64,000 nt of DNA from Pirellulaceae bacterium (GTDB taxonomy: Bacteria > Planctomycetota > Planctomycetia > Pirellulales > Pirellulaceae), in assembly GCA_019636385.1 (NCBI GenBank), contig JAHBXT010000002.1:372001-436000 (forward strand), in the 5' to 3' direction. Below are positions 1-9,858 of the stretch, one piece after another. The number at the start of each line of letters is the position of its first letter. Within the stretch, counting starts at the first letter, position 1. The translations under genes were made by a program, and so were the position numbers. Under the pieces are notes generated by a model. The model ran no database searches and had not been told where the DNA came from. It saw only the letters and a list, made by a program, of their open reading frames with translations.

Positions 1-128
1 TCACTAGGCAGCTGTCAATCAACAAAGTCATGACAGCATTGTAACTCGATCGCTGACCTACTGAAGGTGAGCCAGTTTCCTCGCGAATAGTCGAAAGTAC
101 GCTTGTTCAGTCAGTTGAAACGGTTACG

Positions 129-1259
129 TCAGAACAGACGATGGACGTGGTTGTCCATGCGCCGACGTCGCAAGCAAGTTGTCAGTAAGACAATTCCTGC
201 CAGCACGCCTGTTGAGGGTTCGGGTACCGTCTCGGTAGACAAAGACAGCAGCACGTCGTAGCGGTGCACTGCACCGTTGGGCATATCCGGGAATGTCCAG
301 CGCATCGCCCCGGAAACCCATCTCGGCGGCGTAGCCATATCAAATAGGTCCAACCCACTCAGTGCATCGGCCTCGACCGACAGATGCACGCCAACACTGG
401 GCTTGCCCGCTACATGGCTGTCTATCCCTTCGATACCATAACGCCCAACTTCCCAGCCCGTGGGCAGTCGCGACGAATGCATCGACAAAATGTCGTCGTG
501 CATATATGAGCCGATTACACTTAGTCCACGCAACGACACATCGTAGTGGTAGGCTGCCAATGGCCCACCGTAGGGTCGATCGTCGTAAACGGCTCGCGTT
601 GACTGCAGGCCGTGAAGGAATTGAAAAGCATGTACATCCGTCAACAACCCGCCAGAAATGTTGACAAGTTCATAGGCTTGATGAAGTATGTAGCGATTGC
701 TGGTCTTGCTAACACCTGGGCCAAACGCGCTCTTGGGAGTCATCCCCTGCTCGATCCCGATACCAGTATCGAAAAATTGATAGGTCATGGATACGCTCAA
801 GTCCGCGTTGCTTATCGTGGAAGTAAACACCTCAAATCCCGAAGCATTGAAGACCCCGGTGCCTGCAATCGGTGTGACAATCGCAAAGTCGGAATTTGTC
901 AGCCAATTTGGGGCGATGAAATGCGGCTCAAGCCAAGTTGTCCCCTTGGGGACTCCGCCCTTGCTGTAGTTGAAAGCCGCCGCCCATTCTCCCGACAAGT
1001 ACTCGCGTCCTACAAATAGTGGACGCTGGTCGAATAGTAAGTCAGCATATCCATGTGAGGTCAAGGTAATCGACCAAGCTGGATTAAATATCTCAAGCTG
1101 CGCGCTACATCGCGAGGCCGGCGACAGCAATAAACAGAACACTACCAGCCACAACACTCGTCTGACAGTTGGACAGCTCGATAGACATTGATGGCCGGAC
1201 AACCAGCCAGCAAACATACGGCGACTTTCAATCCGAGCACATGATGTGATGCGAAGCAT
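129..1259 (-). CDS. PEP-CTERM sorting domain protein, function unknown
   Basis: A 376-aa exported protein. The long leader (about residues 1-53) has Arg residues followed by a hydrophobic stretch (LWLVVFCLLLSPA) and an Ala-rich cleavage region near SRCSAQ. A second Met at residue 15 could be the true start. The C-terminus carries the tripartite PEP-CTERM signal: VPEPS near residue 345, a hydrophobic segment (GVLAGIVLLTTCL) and a basic cluster RRRR. In this family the signal directs exosortase-dependent processing and surface anchoring. An unusual nine-residue tail follows the basic cluster. The body shows no domain I recognise. No exosortase is encoded in the window. Family placement is firm and the function is unknown. 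Confidence 0.85.
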   Translation of the reverse strand: MLRITSCARIESRRMFAGWLSGHQCLSSCPTVRRVLWLVVFCLLLSPASRCSAQLEIFNPAWSITLTSHGYADLLFDQRPLFVGREYLSGEWAAAFNYSKGGVPKGTTWLEPHFIAPNWLTNSDFAIVTPIAGTGVFNASGFEVFTSTISNADLSVSMTYQFFDTGIGIEQGMTPKSAFGPGVSKTSNRYILHQAYELVNISGGLLTDVHAFQFLHGLQSTRAVYDDRPYGGPLAAYHYDVSLRGLSVIGSYMHDDILSMHSSRLPTGWEVGRYGIEGIDSHVAGKPSVGVHLSVEADALSGLDLFDMATPPRWVSGAMRWTFPDMPNGAVHRYDVLLSLSTETVPEPSTGVLAGIVLLTTCLRRRRMDNHVHRLF

Positions 1260-1801
1260 AGAGCACCCCTAATGGTTAAGAACACAAACAGTCCAGCGCA
1301 AAAAACCAAACGACCTGCTAACTCAAGCGGCAAAGTCTGTAGGGCAATCTGGCTGAGACTTGGCCTCGTGCTGTGCAACAGCTCCGTCTTGACCTCAGGC
1401 TTTTTCAACGCAACCAGCGCCTCAATTCAATCAAGGCGACAATCGGATCAGAACGACGTTAATTTATTTCAGATAACGCGGAACGAGAGCAAAGCAGGTC
1501 AGTCCCGCATCGACATATAGTCGCAATTATTAGATGTAGCGCTGCCGCGAGGCGTGACAGGTACATTGGTCGTTAATCTATCCTGGTCTCAGGTGTATGT
1601 CAATTTTTTAGCTCGCTGGCCCCCAATTTGGCTAGAATTCCGTTAGCCGCTACAATGCAGCATTCAACCTAGTAAGCAACTGCCCCAAATTTCAGAAACG
1701 GCTTCATTATCGCCAGCCAATTCAGCGAAGCAGGCCCGCCAATAGATGGTCCAGATACAACTGCCTGGATCGATGAATGTCTATCGATTCGCAGAGATCA
1801 T
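1260..1801. other. Intergenic region before the PLP decarboxylase gene
   Basis: About 540 bases between the divergent PEP-CTERM and decarboxylase genes. Small open frames occur on both strands (1272-1520 plus, 1142-1408 minus). Neither has a recognisable domain, and the minus one runs into the PEP-CTERM coding region, so I do not call them genes. A sigma70-like promoter is visible at 1628-1656. Nothing else is evident. Confidence 0.5.
1628..1656 (+). promoter_or_regulatory. Sigma70-like promoter upstream of the decarboxylase gene
   Basis: TTGGCT at 1628-1633 and TACAAT at 1651-1656 are separated by 17 bases, close to the bacterial housekeeping consensus. The downstream start codon is about 150 bases away, which would give a long leader. 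This is inferred from sequence alone. Confidence 0.4.
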
Positions 1802-1807
1802 TTGTTC

Positions 1808-3268
1808 ATGGAGCAAGTGAACCTGGCGAAACTGACCTGCCGGTTCGGATCGCCGCTGTTCGTGTTCAGCGAAGATCAACTGCGGCGCAATATCCGGCAA
1901 TTCCAGCAGTCCTTTTCGGCCCACTGGCCTGATGGACCCGTGAAAATCATGCCAGCGGCCAAAGCCAATTGGTTACCGGCGATCCAGCGCATCGTGGCTC
2001 TGGAAGGCTGCGGTTGCGATACGTATTCTGAGGGTGAACTGGCAGTAGCATTGCGGTCTGGAGTCGACCCACAACTCATCTCGGTGAATGGTTGCCCCAA
2101 AGCCAAGTCGCACATCCAGCGAACGCTTGAAGTTGGCGCTCGGTTGACCATTGACTCTCTGGAAGACGTCACGCTTCTTTTAGAGATACTCCAGCAGCAG
2201 CCACAATTGCAGGCGCGCGTCGGTATCCGTATCCGTCCAACGCTGGATGATTTTATTGAGCCCTCACAGTTTGTCGCTGAAGGCCCGCTGCCCACGGACA
2301 TAGCAGCACTGGCCTACAAAGGTGGCTTGTCGCTGGACGAAGTACTCGGTTATCTGCCGCGTATCGTGCAGCATTCGCAGATTCAGATCACTGGCTTTCA
2401 CCAACATCATGGTCGCCATCATCGTCTAGCGCAATACTGGCAGTCGCAGATGAAATCCTATGCGCGTGACGTAGCCAAGTTATGCCAGGCAGCGGGTATC
2501 CCGCGACCTGTGGAGCTGGATATAGGAGGTGGATTTGCCTCGCCAAGAGACCCCTTCAACGCGGCGACCGACTACCATCTGCCTGGCTTGCTGAAATGGT
2601 TCAACCGGCTTTCTCGATGGCTGCATCGGTTGGGGCCAACCATGCGATACCGCTGGATTGCTCGGTTTCTGAGTGGAATGGTCTCATCGACCAATACTCA
2701 ACCAGTACCCACGATCGACCAATACGCTCAAGCGGCGGCTGGTACCTTACGTGACAGTCTGCGCCGGCATGGTGTGGACCCCACTGGCATCATGTTGCAA
2801 GTCGAACCGGGGCGATCACTGTTCGGTAATTGTGGTGTTCACCTGACGACCATACAGTCGATCAAACATTTTCAACGACCGATCGTCTGGAAAGTTGCCG
2901 CCACCGATACCACAGAGTTCTGGTTTACAGGCGGTCGTTATGAACACCACTTGCACGAACATTGGGTCGCTAATAACGCCTCGACGGTCAAAAGCGATAT
3001 CGTGGACATCGTTGGACGGAGCTGTTACGGCGATCGACTGCTGCCACGCGTGGCCACGGCCCCCTTGCGTACGGGTGACGTGATCGCCATCTTGGATACC
3101 GGTGCCTACCAAGAGGTCTCAGCCAGCAATTTTAACGCCATCCCGCGACCAGCCACCGTCCTGGTTCATGGCGATCAGGCGGAGATCATTCGGCGAGCCG
3201 AATCCATCGATGAAGTTTTTGCTCGCGACCTGGTGCCCCGTCGTTTGAACAGTGAGGAATCACGATAA
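1808..3268 (+). CDS. PLP-dependent decarboxylase, LysA/ornithine-decarboxylase fold
   Basis: A 486-aa fold-type III PLP enzyme. The PLP-binding lysine lies in the N-terminal barrel motif MPAAKANWLPA. A glycine-rich phosphate-binding loop (DIGGGFASP), an EPGR motif (VEPGRSLFG) and the C-terminal motif DTGAYQEVSASNFNAIPRP follow in the order seen in diaminopimelate decarboxylases. The usual HxH-type motif is replaced by GFHQHHGRHH, and the Cys-containing active-site motif reads SCYGD rather than CESGD. The substrate could therefore be meso-diaminopimelate or another diamino or amino acid. I start at the ATG at 1808; a TTG two codons earlier is less likely. No lysine-pathway neighbours are present, so a specialised rather than housekeeping role is possible. 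Confidence 0.8.
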   Translation: MEQVNLAKLTCRFGSPLFVFSEDQLRRNIRQFQQSFSAHWPDGPVKIMPAAKANWLPAIQRIVALEGCGCDTYSEGELAVALRSGVDPQLISVNGCPKAKSHIQRTLEVGARLTIDSLEDVTLLLEILQQQPQLQARVGIRIRPTLDDFIEPSQFVAEGPLPTDIAALAYKGGLSLDEVLGYLPRIVQHSQIQITGFHQHHGRHHRLAQYWQSQMKSYARDVAKLCQAAGIPRPVELDIGGGFASPRDPFNAATDYHLPGLLKWFNRLSRWLHRLGPTMRYRWIARFLSGMVSSTNTQPVPTIDQYAQAAAGTLRDSLRRHGVDPTGIMLQVEPGRSLFGNCGVHLTTIQSIKHFQRPIVWKVAATDTTEFWFTGGRYEHHLHEHWVANNASTVKSDIVDIVGRSCYGDRLLPRVATAPLRTGDVIAILDTGAYQEVSASNFNAIPRPATVLVHGDQAEIIRRAESIDEVFARDLVPRRLNSEESR

Positions 3269-3657
3269 GCAGCCGCCTAAAGCAATCGTGACTTCTACTG
3301 CCAGTTGCAATCCACTCCACCGCACATAGCATGACCGGTTGTTCAATTCCGGTGATCACAACTCCACGGCAACGCAGCGTTAATTTGTCCAACCTTTGAC
3401 CTGTCTTATACGCCAAAGGACTGCCCCTGCCGCTTCGTTGTCATCAAGTCTACAGGCCAGAATGAGCGCGTATACTCTACAGGCGTGAACGGTTACGGCT
3501 GGGTTACAATATTTACCGCACTCACGAGCTGCTTCGGAGATTCCGGTGGCTCCGGCAAGCTCGAGCGATTCAAGACCGCCATGTCCTAGGTCACGTCAGC
3601 CATTGGTTAGCAAGGCGATGCAAGTCCGAAGGTGATGCTTGGCCATGTCCGTGGGTA
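3269..3657. other. Intergenic region, nothing recognised
   Basis: About 390 bases between the convergent decarboxylase and YczE-type genes. I see no supported open frame, RNA gene or strong repeat. Confidence 0.4.
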
Positions 3658-4371
3658 CTATGCAGTTTGCAGATCGCGCGGTTGGATGCCGTGATTCGGG
3701 ATGCTCAAGTACTTTGCGTTGACCCACATAAAGGGTTGAATAAACGGCCCTACCAAAAACAGGAATAGGACGGTCGTTATTCCCATCGGACCACCTAGCA
3801 GCCAGCCGCTGGTAAACAATCCGATTTCCAAAAGCATCTTGGCTCTAAAAAAGGTCCACCCCAGTTTTTCTAGGAAGGTAATTGCGACTAAATCCATGAT
3901 GCGAATCCCGATTCCACTCATGATGATCAGCGCGGAGGCATACGAGCACATCAGCAGTGATACTATTGCCAAGGCGATGGAACTCAAATTGATCACGCCC
4001 TCGTTCACTGTTACATTCCAAACCGGTAATGACTCGATCGTATACTTCTGAAGCTCAATAGCATTCCAGAAGTCCAACAAAAATCCGACCGCAGAGGTGC
4101 TGACAAATGGCATGATGGGCGGAAGCTTCATGTTCCAGATCATCCACCACGACAAGAAAAAAATGGCTACCAAAGACGAACAAACACCAAGCCCAAATCC
4201 CAGGTGCTGATTCATGCCGATGACTAACACATCCAAGGGGTCTGTTCCAAGCCGTGCATCGATAAATCCTTTTGCACCGAGTGAAAATAGTATGATTCCC
4301 AATCCATAGATCAGCACTTGGTAGCGACGTATGGTTAGGGACTCTGTGAAATAGGTCTTCAGCAAGCTCAT
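3658..4371 (-). CDS. YczE/YitT-type integral membrane protein
   Basis: A 237-aa protein with about five or six hydrophobic segments. The N-terminal part (LIYGLGIILFSLGAKGF, then LGTDPLDVLVIGMNQHLG) matches the pattern of the YczE/YyaS/YitT membrane family, where a Gly-Thr-Asp-Pro motif follows the first helix. The biochemical role of the family is unclear. The gene stands alone on the minus strand, divergent from the DUF1501 gene. The start is the ATG at 4371. Confidence 0.7.
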   Translation of the reverse strand: MSLLKTYFTESLTIRRYQVLIYGLGIILFSLGAKGFIDARLGTDPLDVLVIGMNQHLGFGLGVCSSLVAIFFLSWWMIWNMKLPPIMPFVSTSAVGFLLDFWNAIELQKYTIESLPVWNVTVNEGVINLSSIALAIVSLLMCSYASALIIMSGIGIRIMDLVAITFLEKLGWTFFRAKMLLEIGLFTSGWLLGGPMGITTVLFLFLVGPFIQPFMWVNAKYLSIPNHGIQPRDLQTA

Positions 4372-4628
4372 CGCGCAAACTCAAAGGTGAAAGTCAAAGT
4401 TGTCGTCCGTAGCGGTCCATTCGCTTCAGGCTGCCCAGTCTAAGTACCCGAAGGTCGATAGTCAATCTTTTCAAACCGCACAGAATATGACGCTCAACCC
4501 AAATCGTGCGTAGTAGCGTTTGTACCGATAAATTGGGGAGTTACCTTGGGGCGGGCAAGGCTCTTGCGAATCAGGGGCTAATGATACGCTGCTGGACAAG
4601 CCAAAACGTATCAAGTAGCATCGGAGCC

Positions 4629-6149
4629 ATGCAGACTCCACGGACATCTCATGATCGGCAGTCGATTGGCCTGGCAAATTGGGGTTGTGGTGACTTGCCT
4701 GTGCGTGATGCTAGTTCCCGCCGGCAGTTTCTGCAACGAACAGGCGGCGGATTGGGGTGGTTGGCGGCCGGTCTGCTGAACCATCAAGTTGCCAGTGGCC
4801 AAACCAAGCTGGGTGGAGCCGTCGACCCGCTACGTCCCAATGCTGCCCGCCCGCCGCATTTTGGGGCTCGAGCCAAATCGGTCATCGTGCTCTTCATGGT
4901 CGGCGGGCCGGCTTCGATGGATACCTTCGATTATAAGCCGGTGCTGCAAGATAGGGATGGCCAGCCACTTCCCCGTTCGCTCCGTCAGTCACTGGAAGAC
5001 ACCAAATTCGCCAACGTGCTGCATGGGACGGAAGATCGTTTGCTGGCCAGCCCTTTTCAGTGGCGTCAGCATGGTCAGTCGGGGATGTGGGTCAGCCAGC
5101 TATTTCCACACGTCGCTCGAGAGGTAGACCAGTTGTGTTTCATCCATTCGCTTCAGGCTGACTCGAACAACCATGCTCCGGCCAGCTACCAGTTTCACTC
5201 AGGAGACATCCGTGCGGGCAAGGCCAGTTTGGGATCGTGGGTTACCTATGGACTGGGTAGCGAGAACCAGGACTTGCCGGGCTACGTCGTGCTGTTTGAT
5301 GCAGGGCCACTGGGAGGAGCCGCCAACTACTCGAACGGATTTTTGCCAGCCGCCTACCAGCCGACGCACCTGAGATCCTCGGGGAGTCCCGTCCTGGGTC
5401 TGTTGCCGCCGAAGGAATCGGCTGAGCATCAGCGCGCGACGATCGATCTGGTCCAACAGTTGAACGTTCAGCACCGCCAGACCCGAGCTGGCTTTACCGA
5501 TCTGGACGCTAGAATTGCAAGTTATGAACTCGCATACCGCATGCAAACGTCTGCTATTGAATTGGGCGATTTGGGATCGGAAACTGCTGCCACCCATCGC
5601 GCCTACGGTCTGGATCACAGCGACCCACGCACGGTCAGCTTTGCTCGCAAGTGCCTGATGGCGCGTCGATTGGTAGAGCGGGGAGTGCGATTCGTTCAGC
5701 TGTACGACATGCCAGACAAGGACGGCTGGGACGCGCACGCCGGGCTGGTGGAGAACCATGTTCCGCGAGCACGCTGGACCGACCAGCCGATAGCCGCCCT
5801 GTTAGCCGATCTGCGTCAGCGTGGCTTGCTGGAGGAGACGTTGGTCCTGTGGGTCAGCGAGTTTGGTCGCACGCCGACGGTGCAAGGCAAAGACGGCAGG
5901 CAGCACAATGCGGCCGGCTTTACGGTTTGGCTGGCCGGTGCCGGAGTGCGTCCCGGTCGCATTGGCAGCACCGATGAATTCGGGCTGCAAGCGATCGAGC
6001 GGCCCACGGCGATGCGCGATTTACATGCCACCATTTTGCATGCCATGGGCCTGAGGCACGAGGAGTTGTACTTTGAGATCAGTGGTCGCCAAGAACGACT
6101 GACCGGCGTGGCTGGGGGTGCCAAAGTAATTCAGGACGCTTTTGCGTGA
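4629..6149 (+). CDS. DUF1501 family exported protein
   Basis: A 506-aa protein with a Tat-type signal: SRRQFLQRTGG is followed by a hydrophobic stretch. Family hallmarks include the early FMVGGPASMDTFDYKP segment, LYDMPDKDGWDAHAG and a C-terminal WVSEFGRTP...GRQHN block, which places it in the DUF1501 group related to sulfatases and alkaline phosphatases. DUF1501 proteins are very abundant in planctomycetes and usually pair with PSD1/PSCyt proteins, as here, where the PSD1 gene starts 15 bases downstream. The frame is open back to a GTG at 4506. I prefer the ATG at 4629 because it places the Tat motif about 30 residues in. The substrate is unknown. Confidence 0.9.
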   Translation: MQTPRTSHDRQSIGLANWGCGDLPVRDASSRRQFLQRTGGGLGWLAAGLLNHQVASGQTKLGGAVDPLRPNAARPPHFGARAKSVIVLFMVGGPASMDTFDYKPVLQDRDGQPLPRSLRQSLEDTKFANVLHGTEDRLLASPFQWRQHGQSGMWVSQLFPHVAREVDQLCFIHSLQADSNNHAPASYQFHSGDIRAGKASLGSWVTYGLGSENQDLPGYVVLFDAGPLGGAANYSNGFLPAAYQPTHLRSSGSPVLGLLPPKESAEHQRATIDLVQQLNVQHRQTRAGFTDLDARIASYELAYRMQTSAIELGDLGSETAATHRAYGLDHSDPRTVSFARKCLMARRLVERGVRFVQLYDMPDKDGWDAHAGLVENHVPRARWTDQPIAALLADLRQRGLLEETLVLWVSEFGRTPTVQGKDGRQHNAAGFTVWLAGAGVRPGRIGSTDEFGLQAIERPTAMRDLHATILHAMGLRHEELYFEISGRQERLTGVAGGAKVIQDAFA

Positions 6150-6164
6150 GGCAGCGTTTCCGCG

Positions 6165-8840
6165 ATGTTTGCATTGAAGCTAACAAAAACTCAATTACAA
6201 ACGCTCTATCGGTGGGAGCATGGCGGGCTGGCTTTCAGAGGGATCATACTTGCCGTCGCAGCTGCGCTCTTGAGCCCAACAGTCGGACTGGCGGATGAGC
6301 AGATTCGCGATCCAGCGCCATCGGAAGATAGGAGTCGTGTGTTAGCCATCGGGCGACAAGCCCTGGCTGTGTTGCGTAGCCGTTGTATGTCCTGTCATGG
6401 GCCGGAGAAGGCCGAATCGGGATTACGAGTCGATTCAATGGAAGCTCTACTGACCGGCGGGGACCGCGGCTCGGCCATTGATAGGATGCACCCCCATCGG
6501 TCGTGGCTGATCAGGTCGATCTTGGGTGAAGATGATCTGGAGATGCCTCCCAAGCTTCCGCTCAGTGCGAGCGAGATCGCTCTCCTTAAGCAATGGGTGC
6601 AGATGGGAGCAGTTTGGGAGGAGCCCGACGATGCACAGGCTCACAACCCGTTGAACGATACGTCGCAGAATCGTGAAATGACGGAGTCAGAAACGCCGGC
6701 TGCCGAGCATCTGGGCGACGCGTGGACCGACCCTCGCAACCCGATTGTTCGGCTGTTTGGCGGCGAGCGGCTGGAGCTATGGTCGTTCAGGCCAATTCAG
6801 CGATCTAGCTTGCCACCAGTTCGGCAGCTTGATTGGATTCGTGGTGATCTGGATCGTTTTCCGTTGTCAGCGCTGGAAGCCATGGGGGCAGTGCCACCGA
6901 AGTCTGCAGATCGCCGCACTTTGGCGCGGCGACTGTTTTTCGATCTGACAGGTTTGCCGCCTACGATCGAGCAAGTCGAGCAGTTCGTACAGGGCACTGC
7001 AGCAGACGATACTCAGCGGTTGGTCGACCAATTGCTCGAATCACCGCGATTTGGCGAGCACTGGGGACGCTGGTGGTTAGACGCCGTCCGCTACAGCGAC
7101 AGCAACGGTTTTGATTGGGACGAATTCCGGCCTCAAGCCTGGAGGTTTCGTGATTACGTGATTCGTTCACTCAATGCCGATAAGCCGTTGGATCAGTTCA
7201 TCCGCGAGCAGTTGGCTGGCGATGAATTGTTGGAGGGGCCGCCGCAAACACCCCGCGAGCAGGACCGACTGATTGCCACCGGATTTCTGCGGATGGGACC
7301 GCACGACAATGCTGCGGGGTTGTTCAATGAACAGGATCGAAGTCGCGACGAATTATTGACTGATTTGGTGGAGACGACAGGTAGCGCCCTATTAGGAATG
7401 ACGCTCTCCTGCTGTCGATGCCATGATCACAAGTTTGATCCGCTTTCGCACGAAGACTATTTTCGATTGCGGGCTTTTTTTGCGGGCGTGCAGTTTGCAG
7501 ATGACTTGCCCATTGATCTTCCGGAACAATTGCAGGCGATTGCGCAGCATAACAAGCCACTGGATACGCAGGCTGAGGAACTAGACCAGTCGCGAAAGGC
7601 CCTGGTGCAAATGATTACTCGGCGCGTCAGGCAGGTCGAGTCCGATACGTCAGCCACCGTGCTATCGAGTTCGAACACTGCTGATTCAAACTCCGCAGAT
7701 GACAGCACTGCGGCATCAGAACTCAGTGAAAAAGAATTGATGGCGGCGGCTAACCAGTCGGAAAGGCAGCAAATGGAAGCTCTGCAAACCGAATTAGATG
7801 CGCTCCGGCAGCGCCGTCTCAAAGAGACAACCGCCATGTTGATGATTGAGTCCAGCCAAATGCCGATGACTTATGTGCTGAATCAAGGCGACTACAAATC
7901 ACCTCGGCAACCGGTACTACCCGGTGTATTTTCTGCATTGAACCCGAACCCACTTTCTGTCGTCAAACCGTTGCGGGCAGCCAGTTCGGGACGGCGATTG
8001 ACACTGGCCGAATGGATTGTCTCCAATGAAAATCCACTCACGGCCCGAGTGATCGTCAATCGCGTTTGGCAGAACCTGTTTGGCGAAGGGATAGTGCGCA
8101 CACCGGACGACTTCGGTCTTTCCGGCCTGCCGCCGGACCAACCTGAGTTGCTGGACTGGTTGGCTGCTGAATTTGTCGAGCAAGGGTGGTCGCTCAAGCG
8201 GTTGATTCGCACGATCGTGCTCAGTGCTCACTATCAGCAGGTGGCACATTACAGTCAGCCGTCCGATGAACTGGCCCCCCTGGTACGTCGTCCGAGGAGG
8301 CTGTCGGCAGAACAGTTGCGAGATGCTGTGCTAAGCGTTTCGGGGCTTCTGACCGACAAGCTGGATGGACCGCCGATGTGGCCCGATCTCCCACGTGAGG
8401 TGTTGGAAGCCAATCCTGCCTTTCTGGACGACAACGAGTTGAAAGTCAAAGGCTGGTATCCATCGCCGGCCCAGCAGCAATATTGCCGTAGTATTTTCCT
8501 AGTTCAGAAGCGAAACACGCGGCTGCCATTCATGGAAGCCTTTGATCAACCGGAAAACTCGGTGCCGTGTGCCAGACGCCGCAGTTCCGTCGTCGCTCCA
8601 CAAGCTTTGGTCATGCTGAACGGGCCACTATCTTCCGCCGCTGCTCGCGAACTTGAGCAGAGACTGAACGCCATCCAAGGCAGCGACCTGCAGCGATTGG
8701 AGCAACTCTTCCGGTGGACATTGCAGAGGTCTCCAACGGTTGCCGAAGTGGAGCAGTGTCTGCCATTATTGAATCGATCCGGATGGGGCGAACTGTCACG
8801 TGCCATCCTAAACGTCAATGAATTTGCGTACCTCGACTAA
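6165..8840 (+). CDS. PSD1 and Planctomycete cytochrome C domain protein (DUF1549/DUF1553)
   Basis: An 891-aa exported protein with a hydrophobic leader (GIILAVAAALLS). A PSCyt1 domain follows with one heme motif, CMSCH at residues 74-78, and the usual GLRVDS...DLEMPPK pattern. The middle holds the DUF1549 block (FDLTGLPPT, RWWLDAVRYSDSNGFDWDE) and a second CxxCH in SCCRCHDHKFDPL. A Gln/Ser-rich stretch that may be helical lies near residues 480-560. The C-terminal DUF1553 block is marked by TARVIVNRVWQNLFG and RRLSAEQLRDA. It forms a two-gene unit with the DUF1501 gene. These proteins are thought to act in the periplasm in polymer breakdown or electron transfer, but no activity can be assigned from sequence. 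Confidence 0.92.
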   Translation: MFALKLTKTQLQTLYRWEHGGLAFRGIILAVAAALLSPTVGLADEQIRDPAPSEDRSRVLAIGRQALAVLRSRCMSCHGPEKAESGLRVDSMEALLTGGDRGSAIDRMHPHRSWLIRSILGEDDLEMPPKLPLSASEIALLKQWVQMGAVWEEPDDAQAHNPLNDTSQNREMTESETPAAEHLGDAWTDPRNPIVRLFGGERLELWSFRPIQRSSLPPVRQLDWIRGDLDRFPLSALEAMGAVPPKSADRRTLARRLFFDLTGLPPTIEQVEQFVQGTAADDTQRLVDQLLESPRFGEHWGRWWLDAVRYSDSNGFDWDEFRPQAWRFRDYVIRSLNADKPLDQFIREQLAGDELLEGPPQTPREQDRLIATGFLRMGPHDNAAGLFNEQDRSRDELLTDLVETTGSALLGMTLSCCRCHDHKFDPLSHEDYFRLRAFFAGVQFADDLPIDLPEQLQAIAQHNKPLDTQAEELDQSRKALVQMITRRVRQVESDTSATVLSSSNTADSNSADDSTAASELSEKELMAAANQSERQQMEALQTELDALRQRRLKETTAMLMIESSQMPMTYVLNQGDYKSPRQPVLPGVFSALNPNPLSVVKPLRAASSGRRLTLAEWIVSNENPLTARVIVNRVWQNLFGEGIVRTPDDFGLSGLPPDQPELLDWLAAEFVEQGWSLKRLIRTIVLSAHYQQVAHYSQPSDELAPLVRRPRRLSAEQLRDAVLSVSGLLTDKLDGPPMWPDLPREVLEANPAFLDDNELKVKGWYPSPAQQQYCRSIFLVQKRNTRLPFMEAFDQPENSVPCARRRSSVVAPQALVMLNGPLSSAAARELEQRLNAIQGSDLQRLEQLFRWTLQRSPTVAEVEQCLPLLNRSGWGELSRAILNVNEFAYLD

Positions 8841-8969
8841 ACACAGGCTCCTCCTTGTAACCCTTGATTTAGCCAGCCTCATTGGTAGACTCAGACGAGT
8901 TCAGATTACCCAACAGTCGCGTTACTATCCCAGATGGGTTGCGTCGTCCTCGAACTCAGGTGCTAGGCT

Positions 8970-9308
8970 ATGAATTCCAATTCGCAAACATGGGCCATGC
9001 TCATTCACTTTTCAGTTTTCCTGGGGTACGTGGTTCCATTTGCAGGGCTCATCGCTCCGATCCTGATCTGGCAATTGAAAAAAGAAGATTTTCCGGAGAT
9101 CGAAGCTCACGGAAAAATGGTGTTGAACTTTTTGATCAGCATGTTGATCTACAGTTTGGTTGCGTTCCTGCTCACCTTTGTGTTCGTAGGTCTGTTCCTG
9201 TTTTTCGCATTGATGATCGTGGGGATCGTTTTCCCGATCATCGGCGGCATCAAAGCCAACAACGGAGTGCTTTGGACCTATCCAGGCATGTTGCAATTGG
9301 TCAAGTGA
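8970..9308 (+). CDS. DUF4870 domain membrane protein
   Basis: A 112-aa protein with three hydrophobic segments: an N-terminal one (LIHFSVFLGYVVPFAGLIAP), then two close together (FLISMLIYSLVAFLLTFVF, FFALMIVGIVFPIIGGI). The conserved pattern of a polar IWQLKKEDFPEIEAHGK loop followed by the second helix and GGIKANNG matches the small DUF4870 (Tic20-like) family. Its role is unknown. It stands alone. The start is the ATG at 8970. Confidence 0.8.
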   Translation: MNSNSQTWAMLIHFSVFLGYVVPFAGLIAPILIWQLKKEDFPEIEAHGKMVLNFLISMLIYSLVAFLLTFVFVGLFLFFALMIVGIVFPIIGGIKANNGVLWTYPGMLQLVK

Positions 9309-9353
9309 GTCAGGGGAACTTCAGTTAGGCGGCGAAGCTCTCTCCAATTATTC

Positions 9354-9676
9354 TTACCTCGCAATTCGTTCATCGGACTGAAACAGCGAATTCCAGTCTC
9401 TGGCACCATGCACAATTCCGGCGATTGCTACTCCTTTCGGGATAGTGTAGATGAATACAAGATAGTTGCATGCCGGATTTTGAGGTGTAAACACTTGCAC
9501 CTCAGCTCCCAAGTCGTTTCGCCAAGTTCCGATTTCCGGATGCTCGGCAATTAGCTGAAAGGTATCAAAGAGCCGGTCAGGGATGGTCGCTGCGGCGACG
9601 TCGTTAGAAGCCCCGATCGCAATCGACTCAAGATCGTTCAGTGCGATTCTGGCAAGTCGATCAAGCCTTTTATCAC
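9354..9676 (-). pseudogene. ParE/RelE-type toxin gene, frameshifted at its start
   Basis: Reading the minus strand from about 9670 to the stop at 9354-9356 gives an uninterrupted ParE-like sequence. It includes ALNDLESIAIGAS, LIAEHPEIGTWR, NYLVFIYTI and IVHGARDWNSLF near the end, which is typical of RelE/ParE toxins. That frame has no ATG, GTG or TTG. A GTG at 9674-9676 overlaps the antitoxin stop (GTGA), as in coupled toxin-antitoxin pairs, but is out of frame by one base. One extra A in the run of four (9668-9671) would join them and give a protein of about 107 aa. It could be a decayed gene, a sequencing error or a slippage site. Confidence 0.6.
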
Positions 9677-9858
9677 AAACTCGATTTGCCCTTCGAGCGG
9701 CTTTTCAGCTGAATGAGGTATTCCAAGAGGGACTCATCGTCAAATTCGACGAATCCCCCAGCGTCCCATTGACGGCGTCCCTCGGCAATCCGTTGTACCA
9801 ACTCATTTCTCTTGCGCAGCAGCGCCACACTCACGTCAAGCGCTTGTTGGCGATTCAC
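9673..9858 (-). pseudogene. ParD-like antitoxin, probably lacking its N-terminus
   Basis: The GTG-started frame gives 61 aa (RQQALDVSVALLRKR, FVEFDDESLLEYL) with the amphipathic pattern of ParD-type antitoxins. The same frame runs further upstream to about 9945 and encodes antitoxin-like sequence (VTREQAVISRLVADGIFV) but contains no ATG, GTG or TTG before a stop. The ribbon-helix-helix start has probably been lost or frameshifted. Its stop overlaps a GTG of the toxin gene by four bases. Either the shortened form is used or the pair is dead. Confidence 0.55.

Noticed and set aside
1272..1520. 82-aa plus-strand frame with a hydrophobic stretch
   Set aside because: No domain or convincing ribosome binding site; an opposing frame overlaps it.
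4506..4628. Upstream GTG start for the DUF1501 gene
   Set aside because: It would put about 70 residues before the Tat signal; the ATG at 4629 fits better.
5199..5759. 186-aa minus-strand frame
   Set aside because: It overlaps the DUF1501 gene and has no domain.
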